A stretch of 64,000 bases of DNA from Bin80 sp026709335 (GTDB lineage Bacteria > Bacteroidota > Rhodothermia > Rhodothermales > Bin80). The translations under genes and the position numbers were made by a program. Below the pieces are notes generated by a model. The model worked only from the letters and a program-made list of their open reading frames with translations, was not told where the DNA came from and ran no database searches. Shown piece after piece: positions 51,417 to 61,283 of the stretch (its first letter is position 1; every line of letters begins with the position of its first letter). Location of the stretch: the NCBI GenBank assembly GCA_965200825.1, contig OZ241385.1, forward strand, positions 1,550,001 through 1,614,000. The letters are read 5' to 3'.

Positions 51417-51986
51417 TCAGGCAGTTGTATTTTGTCTGTGGACAAAAGGCATTCCCAACTCCTTGAGCAGCGAAAAAGCTTCTTCATCGGAAGACGCACT
51501 CGTCACGAATGTGAGACCTAAGCCAGATATTCGTTCGATCTGATCTACACTGATTTCAGGGAAAATAATCTGCTCCTTGATTCCGAGAGAATAATTACCA
51601 CGTCCATCAAAGCTACCATCAGGGACACCGCGAAAATCTCTTACACGCGGCAACGCCAAAGTAATGAGACGATCTAGAAATTCCCACATACGATCTCCAC
51701 GGAGCGTGACGGTAGCCCCAATTGGCATGCCTTCACGGAGTTTGAAATTTGAAACACTTTTTCGAGCACGTCGCACTGTTGGCTGCTGACCGGTGATGCG
51801 ACGTAATTCGTCAACTGCACCATCAAGCAACTTCTTGTTCTGGGTTGCTTCGCCCACTCCCTTGTTCACCGTTATTTTGATCAAACGCGGAACCTGCATG
51901 CGATTCTTGTAGGAGAACTGCTTGCTGAGCTGATCAACGATTTCTGATTTATAGCGCGTTTTTAGACGCGGCTCATAGTTTGCCAT
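51417..51986 (-). CDS. rplE: Ribosomal protein L5
   Basis: 189 residues. VPRLIKITVNKGVGEA, RITGQQPTVRRARKSVSNFKLREG and the GRGNYSLGIKEQIIFPEI motif. Confidence 0.97.
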   Translation of the reverse strand: MANYEPRLKTRYKSEIVDQLSKQFSYKNRMQVPRLIKITVNKGVGEATQNKKLLDGAVDELRRITGQQPTVRRARKSVSNFKLREGMPIGATVTLRGDRMWEFLDRLITLALPRVRDFRGVPDGSFDGRGNYSLGIKEQIIFPEISVDQIERISGLGLTFVTSASSDEEAFSLLKELGMPFVHRQNTTA

Positions 51987-51990
51987 AATG

Positions 51991-52371
51991 CTAATTCAAT
52001 TCTTCTCCCGTCGTCTTTGCATAGCGGATCCAGTGGCCTCGCCCGGTCTCGGTATCCGCAATACGTTTCCGCCCAACTCTAGTTGCTTCCCCGTTGCTGT
52101 CAACAGGTTGTACATTAGAAATATGAATAGCAATCTCACGCTGTACTCTGCCCCCTTGAGGATATACCTGATTAGGGCGGGTATGACGGATTCGTAAATT
52201 GACACCTTCTACAATTACGCGCTCCTGTTCCGGGAATACCCGAAGAACCTTGCCTACATACCCACGATCCCTGTCCGGACTTCCCTTTGAAGCGGTAATT
52301 GACTTGGTCAGCATCACCATGTCACCTTTTTTGACATGGGTTTTTTTCGTTTTTCTTCGGGATTGAGACAT
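51991..52371 (-). CDS. rplX: Ribosomal protein L24
   Basis: 126 residues. KKTHVKKGDMVMLTKS (KOW motif), GYVGKVLRVFPEQERVIVEGVNLR and a QREIAIHISNVQPVD end. About 20 residues longer at the C-terminus than E. coli L24. Confidence 0.96.
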   Translation of the reverse strand: MSQSRRKTKKTHVKKGDMVMLTKSITASKGSPDRDRGYVGKVLRVFPEQERVIVEGVNLRIRHTRPNQVYPQGGRVQREIAIHISNVQPVDSNGEATRVGRKRIADTETGRGHWIRYAKTTGEELN

Positions 52372-52383
52372 GTGTTAACTCCT

Positions 52384-52752
52384 CTAAATCACTTCTGGAG
52401 CCAGCGAAACAATGCGCATATACTGTTTTTCACGCAACTCTCTGGCAACCGGTCCGAAAATTCTTGTTCCTCTGGGCTCATCCTGAGCATTCAGCAAGAC
52501 GGCTGCATTCTCGTCAAACCGGATATATGACCCGTCTGTACGTCTGACTTCCTTACGGGTGCGTACAACGACGGCTCGAGACACATCTCCTTTCTTAACA
52601 TTTCCACCGGGGATTGCAGACTTTACCGAGACTACAATGCGATCTCCAATCCGTGCGTAACGGCGACCGCTACCACCAAGAACTCGGATACACAGCACTT
52701 CTTTAGCACCGCTATTATCAGCCACGGCCAGTCTGGACTCTTGCTGTATCAT
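52384..52752 (-). CDS. rplN: Ribosomal protein L14
   Basis: 122 residues. MIQQESRLAVADNSGAKEVLCIRVLGG, and the GTRIFGPVARELREKQYMRIVSLAPEVI end. Confidence 0.97.
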   Translation of the reverse strand: MIQQESRLAVADNSGAKEVLCIRVLGGSGRRYARIGDRIVVSVKSAIPGGNVKKGDVSRAVVVRTRKEVRRTDGSYIRFDENAAVLLNAQDEPRGTRIFGPVARELREKQYMRIVSLAPEVI

Positions 52753-52761
52753 TGAATCAAC

Positions 52762-53025
52762 TTATTTCGCGCGCTCCACTATCTCCAGAAGACGCCAACG
52801 TTTTTTCTTGCTCATCGGTCGTACTTCTGTAATACGAACTGTGTCCCCCTCATGAGCCTGCTCTTGTTCGTCATGAGCGAAGAGACGACTGCTTTTCTTG
52901 ATAAACTTTCCGTAAATCGGATGCCTTACCTGGCGTTGGATACCAACCACGATGGTCTTGTCCATCTTGTTACTCACCACGATACCGGTTCGTTCTTTAC
53001 GGGAAGATCTTTTTACCTCACTCAT
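52762..53025 (-). CDS. rpsQ: Ribosomal protein S17
   Basis: 87 residues. RKERTGIVVSNKMDKTIVVGIQRQ and GDTVRITEVRPMSKKKRWRLLEIVERA. Confidence 0.97.
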   Translation of the reverse strand: MSEVKRSSRKERTGIVVSNKMDKTIVVGIQRQVRHPIYGKFIKKSSRLFAHDEQEQAHEGDTVRITEVRPMSKKKRWRLLEIVERAK

Positions 53026-53031
53026 GTTCTT

Positions 53032-53223
53032 CTAGGCAACTCGCTCTTTCAGAATTGTTCTTAAACGTGCCAAAAAACGGCGCTTTTCCCTGAGAAGCAT
53101 TGGATTTTCCAATTGTGCAATCGCATGTCTGAATTTCAATTCGGACAACTGTTCTTCTTCTTCACGAATTCGCTCCTGCACCTCCTGGATGCTAAGGGCT
53201 CGTATTTCTGGGGCTTTCATCAT
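53032..53223 (-). CDS. rpmC: Ribosomal protein L29
   Basis: 63 residues. EIRALSIQEVQERIREEEEQLSELKFRHAIAQLENP. Near the ribosomal exit tunnel. Confidence 0.96.
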   Translation of the reverse strand: MMKAPEIRALSIQEVQERIREEEEQLSELKFRHAIAQLENPMLLREKRRFLARLRTILKERVA

Positions 53224-53226
53224 AAT

Positions 53227-53646
53227 TTAATTCTCCACATAGTCAGGTCGTACAACAAACTTTGTCTTGATTGGCAATTTTTGCTGTGCCAGTCGCATGG
53301 ATTCTTTGGCGAGATCCAGCGGAACTCCACCACCGACTTCAAACAAGATTCGACCGGGGCGAACAGGGGCAGCCCAATGATCAATTGCCCCCTTGCCTTT
53401 TCCCATACGAACTTCTGCGGGTTTGCTCGTAATTGGCTTATCCGGAAAGATTCGGATGTATACTTTACCAATGCGTTTCATCCGCCGAGTCATTGCGATC
53501 CTTGCGGCTTCAATTTGGCGGCTGGAAATCCTTCCAGGCTCCATGGCCTTGATTCCAAAATCTCCAAAGTCCACATGCGTACCACGTGTAGCATTTCCTT
53601 TGATCCTTCCTTTTTGTTGTTTGCGGTACTTTGTCCGCTTTGGCAT
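53227..53646 (-). CDS. rplP: Ribosomal protein L16
   Basis: Start chosen at MPKRTKYRKQQKG (53646). RISSRQIEAARIAMTRRMKRIGKVYIRIFPDKPIT and GKGKGAIDHWAAPVRPGRILFEV. Confidence 0.97.
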   Translation of the reverse strand: MPKRTKYRKQQKGRIKGNATRGTHVDFGDFGIKAMEPGRISSRQIEAARIAMTRRMKRIGKVYIRIFPDKPITSKPAEVRMGKGKGAIDHWAAPVRPGRILFEVGGGVPLDLAKESMRLAQQKLPIKTKFVVRPDYVEN

Positions 53647-53686
53647 CAACATGATTTACGGCCTCTATCACCTATAATTATTACGG

Positions 53687-54481
53687 TCAAGTTCTTGCTC
53701 TACGATTCGCACCTTGAGCACCTCCGCGCCTTGCACGTCCCCCACGATTCCCACGACGCCGATCCCGCGCTTTACTACTCTCACTCCCTCGGCCCGTTTG
53801 CATCTGTCGCAATTGCTGTCGCTGAGCCTGTACATTCGGACTTAGATCCGGGCGACCAAGTATTTCACCACGATAGACCCATACTTTCACACCTGTAGTT
53901 CCGTAAATTGAATATGCGGTTGCTTCGGCATAATCAATGTCAGCTCGGATCGTGTGCAACGGGACCCGTCCTTCAAGATATTGTTCTACCCGACCCATTT
54001 CTGCTCCACCAAGTCGTCCGCTCACCTTGATGCGAATGCCTTGCGCACCCATACGCATGGCTCCCTGGAGTGCCTGCTTCATAGCCCGCCGGAAAGATAC
54101 ACGCCCTTCAAGCTGCTGTGCTACGTTCTGAGCAACCAAGCTTGCATCAAGTTCCGGGCGCTTGATCTCATTGATATTGATCTGAATCTCCTTGGTTGTG
54201 ATCCGTTTGAGTTCTTCACGAAGTTTTTCAACCTCCTGACCTCCTCGACCAATTACTACACCCGGACGGCTGGTATGCAACGTCAGAATGATTCGTTTCG
54301 GTGTACGCTCAATCACAACGCGACTCAGGCCAGCCCGTTTTAAGCGGGTCGTCAAGTAACGTCGAAGCTCTTCGTCCTCAAAGAGTTTGGCAGCAATTTC
54401 TTTTTTTCTGGCGTACCAGTTTGAATCCCAACCTCGAATGGTACCGAGGCGAAAGCCAACTGGATGTGTTTTCTGACCCAT
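53687..54481 (-). CDS. rpsC: Ribosomal protein S3
   Basis: 264 residues. MGQKTHPVGFRLGTIRGWDSNWYA, KH motif PGVVIGRGGQEVEKLREEL, and YGTTGVKVWVYRGEIL. A ~50-residue Arg/Gly-rich tail follows (GNRGGRARRGGAQG), longer than usual. Confidence 0.97.
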   Translation of the reverse strand: MGQKTHPVGFRLGTIRGWDSNWYARKKEIAAKLFEDEELRRYLTTRLKRAGLSRVVIERTPKRIILTLHTSRPGVVIGRGGQEVEKLREELKRITTKEIQININEIKRPELDASLVAQNVAQQLEGRVSFRRAMKQALQGAMRMGAQGIRIKVSGRLGGAEMGRVEQYLEGRVPLHTIRADIDYAEATAYSIYGTTGVKVWVYRGEILGRPDLSPNVQAQRQQLRQMQTGRGSESSKARDRRRGNRGGRARRGGAQGANRRART

Positions 54482-54499
54482 TTCTATCCTTGAGAACTC

Positions 54500-54850
54500 C
54501 TATTCTTTGGCTTGAACAATGACGGTTAAGTGACTCATGCGCTTCTTGATTCGTTGGCCTCTTCCGCGAGCGGCAGGACGTAGCCTTTTAAGCATCGGTC
54601 CCTCATCCACCTTGATCTCTTTGACTACAAGATCTTCCTCATCGAATCTTTCGCTTCGGTATTGATCTATCAGATTGTGTACAGCAGATCTGATTGCCAG
54701 AGAAACTGGGCGCGTTGCGGCATGTGGCAAAAAATGCAATGCATTCAGGGCCTGGGCAACCGATTGTCCTCGTACAAGATTCACGACCCGCCGCATCTTG
54801 CGAGGGGAACTGGAAATATATTTACGTACCGCGCGTGCTTGCATAGACAT
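54500..54850 (-). CDS. rplV: Ribosomal protein L22
   Basis: 116 residues. ARAVRKYISSSPRKMRRVVNLVRG and the late LKRLRPAARGRGQRIKKRMSHLTVIV hairpin of the exit tunnel. Confidence 0.97.
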   Translation of the reverse strand: MSMQARAVRKYISSSPRKMRRVVNLVRGQSVAQALNALHFLPHAATRPVSLAIRSAVHNLIDQYRSERFDEEDLVVKEIKVDEGPMLKRLRPAARGRGQRIKKRMSHLTVIVQAKE

Positions 54851-55131
54851 CAGCTCCCTCGTCTGTCTTTTTTAGATCCGGCGTGACCACGAAAATTTCT
54901 GGTTGGAGAAAATTCGCCCAAGCGGTGTCCAACCATGTTTTCAGTCACGTAAACAGGAATAAACTGTCTTCCATTGTGGACTGCAAACGTATGCCCCACA
55001 AAATCTGGGGTAATCATAGAAGCACGACTCCACGTTTTAATCACTTTCTTTTTATCTGACTGGTTCAACTGATCCACCTTGCGTTGAAGCTTATGGTGAA
55101 CAAAAGGACCTTTTTTAAGAGACCGTGCCAT
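54850..55131 (-). CDS. rpsS: Ribosomal protein S19
   Basis: 93 residues. MARSLKKGPFVHHKLQRKV, TWSRASMITPDFVGHTFAVHNGRQFIPVYVTENMVGHRLGEFSPTR in shortened form: ITPDFVGHTFAVHNG and GHRLGEFSPTR motifs. Confidence 0.97.
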   Translation of the reverse strand: MARSLKKGPFVHHKLQRKVDQLNQSDKKKVIKTWSRASMITPDFVGHTFAVHNGRQFIPVYVTENMVGHRLGEFSPTRNFRGHAGSKKDRRGS

Positions 55132-55133
55132 GA

Positions 55134-55967
55134 TTATCTGCGTTTTGCGTCACGTCGACGTACGATATATTTATCTGAAGAGGAATTGCGCTTGCGCGTC
55201 TTATACCCTTTGGCCGGGACTCCTGAGGGAGAACGAGGATGTCCTCCACTCGCTTTGCCTTCTCCCCCACCCATAGGGTGATCTACGGGATTCATCGCGA
55301 CGCCTCGAACTTTCGGTCGCACGCCCATCCAGCGCCGGCGACCTGCTTTCCCCAGATCAATATTCATGTGATCGGGGTTACTGGTCGTACCAATTGTGGC
55401 TCTACATTCAGACAGAACCCTGCGAACTTCACCACTGGGCAACTTAAGTGTCACATATTTCCCTTCACGGGCAGTCAGCTGTGCAAATGTGCCCGCGGAG
55501 CGAGCAAGTTGTGCCCCCTTCCCGGGTTTCATCTCAATTGCGTGAACGAAGGTTCCTAGCGGGATCCGGCCCAACGGGAGGCAATTCCCGACTTCAGGGG
55601 GGGCATCCGGCCCATTCTGAACCTTTTGATCTATTGAAAGCTTGTCCGGTGCAATGACGTAGCGTTTGTCCCCGTCAGCATAAACAAGGAGAGCAATCCT
55701 TGCAGATCGATTCGGATCATACTCGATACTGGCAACACGAGCCGGAATATGATCTTTATTTCGACGGAAGTCAATGACCCTGTAGCGTCGCTTGTGTCGA
55801 CCACCCTGGTGCCGTACCATGATCCGGCCTGTGGAATTGCGTCCTCCACGACGTTTTACCGGACGTAAAAGATTTTTTTGTGGCGTACCCGCAGTGATTT
55901 GGTCAAAAGCAGATACTGAGCGTTGGCGCTGCCCAGGGGTAATCGGTTTGAGTTTACGAATCGCCAT
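55134..55967 (-). CDS. rplB: Ribosomal protein L2
   Basis: 277 residues. GRNSTGRIMVRHQGGRHKRRYR, the peptidyl-transferase-region motif GVAMNPVDHPMGGGEGK, and the GYKTRKRNSSSDKYIVRRR end. Confidence 0.97.
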   Translation of the reverse strand: MAIRKLKPITPGQRQRSVSAFDQITAGTPQKNLLRPVKRRGGRNSTGRIMVRHQGGRHKRRYRVIDFRRNKDHIPARVASIEYDPNRSARIALLVYADGDKRYVIAPDKLSIDQKVQNGPDAPPEVGNCLPLGRIPLGTFVHAIEMKPGKGAQLARSAGTFAQLTAREGKYVTLKLPSGEVRRVLSECRATIGTTSNPDHMNIDLGKAGRRRWMGVRPKVRGVAMNPVDHPMGGGEGKASGGHPRSPSGVPAKGYKTRKRNSSSDKYIVRRRDAKRR

Positions 55968-55972
55968 AATCC

Positions 55973-56272
55973 TTATATGCTCTCAAAGAAATCTATCTGC
56001 TCGCTGCCAGGAAGTAGCGTTACAATAGCTTTTTTATAGCTGGCTGTTCGCCCGAACCTGACACCCTGGCGTGTCATCTGGCGACGTTGTTTTCCGCGTA
56101 CATTGATCGTACGAACTTCTTTGATCTGTACCGCCGGAAACCGGTGCTGAATCGCCTGCTTAATCTCAATCTTGTTTGCCTTTGGATCTACAATAAAGGC
56201 ATAATGTCCCTCTTCCATCTGGGCAGAGAGTTTTTCGGTTACCAAGGGGCGAATCAATACTTGTCGGCTCAT
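55973..56272 (-). CDS. rplW: Ribosomal protein L23
   Basis: Start chosen at MSRQVLIRPLVTEKL (56272). VDPKANKIEIKQAIQHRFPAVQIKEVRTINVRGK is the family core, docking site for trigger factor. Confidence 0.96.
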   Translation of the reverse strand: MSRQVLIRPLVTEKLSAQMEEGHYAFIVDPKANKIEIKQAIQHRFPAVQIKEVRTINVRGKQRRQMTRQGVRFGRTASYKKAIVTLLPGSEQIDFFESI

Positions 56273-56277
56273 AGCAA

Positions 56278-56925
56278 TCAAGCGCTTGGAGTTGATGTGG
56301 AAGCCCAGAGGGCGCTCCAGACCGTGAACGCATCTTCTTCACATACTAAAATTCGAGCTCGAAGAATATCTTCGGTGCTTACGTTGCGTGCTTCACGTAC
56401 TACGACACGGTTGAGATTTGTGCTCGACCGAAAAACTTCAGGGCTGTGCGATGCGGTGACAATCAACACAGGATGCCCAGTCAACTCCAGATTTTCGAGA
56501 AGCGTAAGGAGTGCCCGTGAACTGGGAGTCTCAAACTTCAAAGGATCTACCACACGGATAGCTTCTTCACGAACCTTATAACTTAGCGCCGAGCATCTTG
56601 CATTCCGCCGCACTTTTCTATTCAATCCCACATTATATGTACGAGGGCGAGGGCCAAAAATACGGCCTCCTCCTCGGCGGACCGGTGAGGCAGCATTTCC
56701 TGCGCGAGCCATCCCTGTACCTTTCTGCCGATAGAGTTTCCGATTTGATCCTTTAACCTCCCCTCTTTCTTTTGTTTTGTGCGTCCCCTGGCGGGCGGCT
56801 GCTTGAGTTCTGCGCACATCCAACCATAGAACATGATCATTCGGATCTACGCCGAATACAGCTTCATCCAAGGTAATTGTACGACCCGCGGGGGATCCAT
56901 TATGTTGAAGAACGTCCAGCTCCAT
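56278..56925 (-). CDS. rplD: Ribosomal protein L4
   Basis: Start chosen at MELDVLQHNGSPAG (56925). RQGTHKTKERGEVKGSNRKLYRQKGTGMAR and GGRIFGPRPRTYNV. Also a known regulator of S10 operons in some bacteria. Confidence 0.96.
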   Translation of the reverse strand: MELDVLQHNGSPAGRTITLDEAVFGVDPNDHVLWLDVRRTQAAARQGTHKTKERGEVKGSNRKLYRQKGTGMARAGNAASPVRRGGGRIFGPRPRTYNVGLNRKVRRNARCSALSYKVREEAIRVVDPLKFETPSSRALLTLLENLELTGHPVLIVTASHSPEVFRSSTNLNRVVVREARNVSTEDILRARILVCEEDAFTVWSALWASTSTPSA

Positions 56926-56933
56926 CCTACCAA

Positions 56934-57563
56934 TCAATCTTGTTTGAAGAGTTCAATCACCCCGTTGATGGGGCCAGGGACAGCTCCACGCACCAGCAAC
57001 AGGTCATGCTCGGGAATGATTCGAGCAACATCCAGATTTTTTATCTTGACTCGGGCATTCCCCATTTGGCCTGCCATACGCATACCTTTAATCACCCTTG
57101 AGGGGTCACTGGAGGCACCGATGGAACCAGGAGCACGCTCGCGGTTATGCTGCCCGTGAGTCCGATCATTGACCCCGTGAAATCCATGACGCCGAACGAC
57201 CCCCTGGAATCCTTTACCTTTACTGGTCCCGGCAACATCAATCATTTCTCCTTCATCAAACACATCCTCAACACGAATTTCGTCCCCCACATCGGGTACC
57301 TCTCCATTCCACTCAAATTCCTTTAATACGCGCTGGGGAGGGACACCCGCCGCCTGAAAGTGCCCATTGAGTGCTTTACTCGTTCGACGCTTCTTGCGAG
57401 CACCAAATCCAAGTTGCACGGCATTATATCCATCCCGTCCGTCATGTTGTTTGACCTGCACCACGCGGTTTGGGCCAGCCTTGATCACTGTACAGGGTAT
57501 ATTATTCCCGGCTACATCAAAGATGCTGGTCATACCAACCTTTTTGCCAATCATTCCGCTCAT
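56934..57563 (-). CDS. rplC: Ribosomal protein L3
   Basis: Start chosen at MSGMIGKKVGMTSIFD (57563); M at 57569 is possible. GTSKGKGFQGVVRRHGFHG is the key motif, with GQMGNARVKIKNL later. Confidence 0.97.
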   Translation of the reverse strand: MSGMIGKKVGMTSIFDVAGNNIPCTVIKAGPNRVVQVKQHDGRDGYNAVQLGFGARKKRRTSKALNGHFQAAGVPPQRVLKEFEWNGEVPDVGDEIRVEDVFDEGEMIDVAGTSKGKGFQGVVRRHGFHGVNDRTHGQHNRERAPGSIGASSDPSRVIKGMRMAGQMGNARVKIKNLDVARIIPEHDLLLVRGAVPGPINGVIELFKQD

Positions 57564-57610
57564 TATCAAATCAATAACGACCTGCTTTCAATTACACTTA
57601 CGCTTATCTC

Positions 57611-57919
57611 TTACACTTTTATTTCGACATCAACACCACTGGGGAGCTCCAACTTAAGCAATGCATCTACCGTCTTGGTGCTGGTTGAGAGTATATCAAT
57701 CAGCCGGTTATGACTCCGACTCTCAAATTGCTCACGGCTTTTCTTATTTACATGTGGGCTCCGCAGTACTGTATAGATTGATTTTTGGGTTGGAAGCGGA
57801 ATCGGTCCACTCACCAGCGCTCCTGTCGCTTTCACCGTCTTAATAATTTTCTCCGCACTCTTATCGATCAGCGAGTGATCGTAAGACTTGAGTTTTATGC
57901 GGATTTTTTGCCCTGTCAT
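57611..57919 (-). CDS. rpsJ: Ribosomal protein S10
   Basis: Start chosen at MTGQKIRIKLKSYDHSLID (57919), since the ATG at 57937 overlaps tuf. TGALVSGPIPLPTQKSIYTVLRSPHVNKKSREQFE. Confidence 0.97.
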   Translation of the reverse strand: MTGQKIRIKLKSYDHSLIDKSAEKIIKTVKATGALVSGPIPLPTQKSIYTVLRSPHVNKKSREQFESRSHNRLIDILSTSTKTVDALLKLELPSGVDVEIKV

Positions 57920-57933
57920 AGTTGGACGTGGGT

Positions 57934-59124
57934 TCAATCAAGAATATTAGTTACGACGCCTGCGCCAACCGTGCGACCGCCTTCCCGGATTGCAAACCGT
58001 AACCCCTGCTCCATTGCGACCGGCTGGATCAACTTCACCTTGAACTGCGTGTTATCCCCGGGCATCACCATCTCCGTCCCCGAAGGCAACTCAATATCTC
58101 CCGTCACATCCGTCGTCCGAAAATAAAACTGCGGACGATATCCCGGAAAAAACGGCGTATGACGTCCCCCCTCATCCTTGCTCAATACATACACCTCACA
58201 GGTAAACTCCCGATGAGGCTTGATCGAATCCGGATGCACCACCACCTGACCACGCTCTACCTCATCCTTCGCCACTCCCCGAAGCAATAACCCTACATTG
58301 TCCCCCGCCTGACCCTCATCCAAAATCTTCCTGAACATCTCCACACCCGTTACTGTCGTACTCGTCTTCTCCTCCTTGATCCCCACTATCTCAACCTTCT
58401 CTCCCGTTCGCACAATCCCGCGCTCCACCCGACCCGTCGCAACCGTTCCCCGACCCGTAATCGAAAATACATCCTCCACCGGCATCAAAAACGGCTTGTC
58501 CTTGTCCCGCTCCGGGGTCGGTACATATCCATCCACCGACTCCATCAACTTCACCACCGTCTCCTCCCACTCCGACTCCCCGTTCAGTGCCCCCAAAGCC
58601 GACCCCTGCACCACCGGGATCTCATCCCCCGGAAACTCATACGCATCCAACAACTCCCGAATCTCCATCTCCACCAACTCCAACAACTCCTCATCATCCA
58701 CCAAATCCACCTTGTTCATAAATACCACAATGTACGGAACCCCCACCTGACGTGCCAACAAAATATGCTCCCGCGTCTGTGGCATCGGACCGTCCGACGC
58801 ATCCACAACCAAAATCGCCCCGTCCATCTGAGCCGCACCCGTTACCATGTTCTTCACATAGTCCGCATGACCCGGACAATCCACGTGCGCATAATGACGC
58901 TCCCCCGTCTCATACTCCACATGCGCCGTCGCTATCGTGATCCCGCGCTCTCGCTCCTCCGGTGCATTATCAATCGAATCAAATGAACGAATCTCCGTCC
59001 CACCATATCGATCATTCAATACACGAGTGATCGCCGCCGTTAAGGTCGTCTTACCATGATCCACATGCCCGATCGTCCCCACATTCACGTGGGGCTTCGT
59101 TCGCTGAAATACTTCTTTTGCCAT
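57934..59124 (-). CDS. tuf: Elongation factor Tu
   Basis: 396 residues. GTPase motifs GHVDHGKTTL, DCPGHADYVKNM, NKVDLVDD, GSAL; domain 2 and 3 complete with HTPFFPGYRPQFYFRTTDVTG. Its codons end in G or C more often than those of the adjacent rpsJ and fusA. It carries aminoacyl-tRNA to the ribosome. Confidence 0.98.
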   Translation of the reverse strand: MAKEVFQRTKPHVNVGTIGHVDHGKTTLTAAITRVLNDRYGGTEIRSFDSIDNAPEERERGITIATAHVEYETGERHYAHVDCPGHADYVKNMVTGAAQMDGAILVVDASDGPMPQTREHILLARQVGVPYIVVFMNKVDLVDDEELLELVEMEIRELLDAYEFPGDEIPVVQGSALGALNGESEWEETVVKLMESVDGYVPTPERDKDKPFLMPVEDVFSITGRGTVATGRVERGIVRTGEKVEIVGIKEEKTSTTVTGVEMFRKILDEGQAGDNVGLLLRGVAKDEVERGQVVVHPDSIKPHREFTCEVYVLSKDEGGRHTPFFPGYRPQFYFRTTDVTGDIELPSGTEMVMPGDNTQFKVKLIQPVAMEQGLRFAIREGGRTVGAGVVTNILD

Positions 59125-59163
59125 TGTTTAAGCTAAACTGAAAATACTGATTGGTTTTGTGTG

Positions 59164-61269
59164 TTAACTTGCTTTGCCGTAACTGGAGAGAATTATCTTC
59201 TCGGCTACAGATTTTGGTGCGGGTTCATAGGACTCAAACTGCATGGTATAAATCGCTCGCCCTTGGGTCAATGACCGCATATCGGTTGAATACCCAAACA
59301 TCTCTGAGAGAGGAACCATTGCCTTTACTACACGGGCATCCTGGCGCTGATCCATAGATAAGATTCGTCCTCGCCGGCTATTCAGGTCTCCAATTACGTC
59401 TCCCATATACTCCTCGGGAGTTACCACCTCTACCTTCATGACCGGCTCCATAAGGACAGGATTGGCCCGGCGTGCAGCGCTACGGAATGCCATCTGTCCA
59501 GCAATTTCGAAGGCATTCTGATCGGAATCCACTTCATGATGTTTTCCATCAAGTAGCCTCACATGGATACCTTCCACAGGATATCCTGCGAGAGGTCCAT
59601 GGTGAATCGCGCTCTTGATACCCTTTTGAACACTCGGAATGTATTCCTTCGGGATTGCTCCACCAACAACCTCACTGACGAATTCGAAGCCAACCCCACT
59701 CTCATTCGGACCAATCTCCATCTCAATCACAGCAAACTGTCCGCGTCCACCGGTCTGTTTCTTATGAGTATATCGCTCGTGTACAGACTTGCGGAAAGCT
59801 TCCCGATAAGCAACCTGCGGTTTACCAACATTGGCTTCTACCTTGAACTCTCTGCGGAGTCTGTCCACAATAATCTCAAGGTACAATTCGCCCATTCCTG
59901 CAATAATGGTCTGACCCGTCTCGGAATCAATAGATACCTTGAAGGTCGGATCTTCTTCGGATAATTTTTGAAGACCGGAAGAGAGTTTGTCACTGTCTGC
60001 CTTGGTCTTGGGTTCAATCGCAATACGGATAACGGGATCGGGAAAATCCATCTGCTCTAAAATCGCAGGATGACCTGGATCAGACAGGGTATCTCCGGTT
60101 CGAACATTTTTCAGCCCCACGGCAGCCGCAATATCTCCAGCCTCTACCCGATCTACATCTTCGCGATCCTTGGCATGCATAAACAGAAGGCGTCCAACAC
60201 GTTCTTTGCGCTCCGTAGTCGAGTTATACACCTGTGAACCCTTACCTAGTGATCCACTATACACTCTGAAGAATGTGAGCTTGCCTACATAAGGATCTGT
60301 TGCAATCTTGAATGCAATCGCAGAGAAGGGCTCATCCGCGAGAGGTGCACGCGTTACCTCTTTACCCGTATGGGGTGCTACCCCGGATACAGGGGGAATA
60401 TCTGCAGGACTCGGCAAATAGTCAATCACTCCATCCAGCAGACGCTGGACCCCTTTATTCTTAAAAGCGGAGCCACAGAAAACTGGAGTAATATCCAGAT
60501 TCAGGGTAGCTGACCGGACGGTAGATCGAATTTCATCGGCCGTAATTTCTTCACCTTCCAGGTATTTCATGAGAAGGTTATCATTATGCTCGGCAACCGA
60601 TTCCAAAAGCAGAATCCTCCAGTGTCTGGCCTCCTTACGGAGATCCTTCGGAATATCAATCACATCCCAGGTTGCTCCCTGTGTCTTGTCATGCCAAATG
60701 ATGGCTTTATTCGTGATCAGGTCAATCACACCACGGAACATGGCACCTGCGCCAATCGGAATCTGTACCGGAACAGGGTTTGCCTTGAGACGCTCCTTCA
60801 TGGAGTTTAGAGCATTGGTAAAATCGGCACCAGTGCGATCCATCTTGTTGACAAATGCAATCCGAGGGACTCTGTATTTATTCGCCTGTCTCCAGACGGT
60901 TTCTGATTGCGGTTCAACTCCTCCGACTGCGCAAAAAAGAGCTACGGCTCCATCTAGGATCCGCAGTGAACGTTCTACTTCAACAGTGAAGTCAACATGT
61001 CCCGGAGTATCGATGATATTGATCCGAAACTGCTGATCATTCTTCTTCCAGAAGCAGGTGGTTGCCGCACTGGTGATGGTAATTCCCCTTTCCTTTTCCT
61101 GCTCCATCCAGTCCATAGTGGCTCCGCCATCATGGACTTCTCCCATCCGGTGCAAACGTCCAGTGTAGAAAAGTATCCGTTCTGTAGTGGTTGTCTTGCC
61201 TGCGTCAATATGGGCCATGATCCCGATATTGCGCATCCGACGAAGCTTTGAATCCCTGAGTGAGCTCAT
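59164..61269 (-). CDS. fusA: Elongation factor G
   Basis: Start chosen at MSSLRDSKLRRMRN (61269). MAHIDAGKTTTTERILFYTG, DTPGHVDFTVEVERSLR, NKMDRTGADF; C-terminal domains end with FGYSTDMRSLTQGRAIYTM. About 701 residues, normal. It drives translocation. Confidence 0.98.
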   Translation of the reverse strand: MSSLRDSKLRRMRNIGIMAHIDAGKTTTTERILFYTGRLHRMGEVHDGGATMDWMEQEKERGITITSAATTCFWKKNDQQFRINIIDTPGHVDFTVEVERSLRILDGAVALFCAVGGVEPQSETVWRQANKYRVPRIAFVNKMDRTGADFTNALNSMKERLKANPVPVQIPIGAGAMFRGVIDLITNKAIIWHDKTQGATWDVIDIPKDLRKEARHWRILLLESVAEHNDNLLMKYLEGEEITADEIRSTVRSATLNLDITPVFCGSAFKNKGVQRLLDGVIDYLPSPADIPPVSGVAPHTGKEVTRAPLADEPFSAIAFKIATDPYVGKLTFFRVYSGSLGKGSQVYNSTTERKERVGRLLFMHAKDREDVDRVEAGDIAAAVGLKNVRTGDTLSDPGHPAILEQMDFPDPVIRIAIEPKTKADSDKLSSGLQKLSEEDPTFKVSIDSETGQTIIAGMGELYLEIIVDRLRREFKVEANVGKPQVAYREAFRKSVHERYTHKKQTGGRGQFAVIEMEIGPNESGVGFEFVSEVVGGAIPKEYIPSVQKGIKSAIHHGPLAGYPVEGIHVRLLDGKHHEVDSDQNAFEIAGQMAFRSAARRANPVLMEPVMKVEVVTPEEYMGDVIGDLNSRRGRILSMDQRQDARVVKAMVPLSEMFGYSTDMRSLTQGRAIYTMQFESYEPAPKSVAEKIILSSYGKAS

Positions 61270-61283
61270 TGGAATTATTGTCA

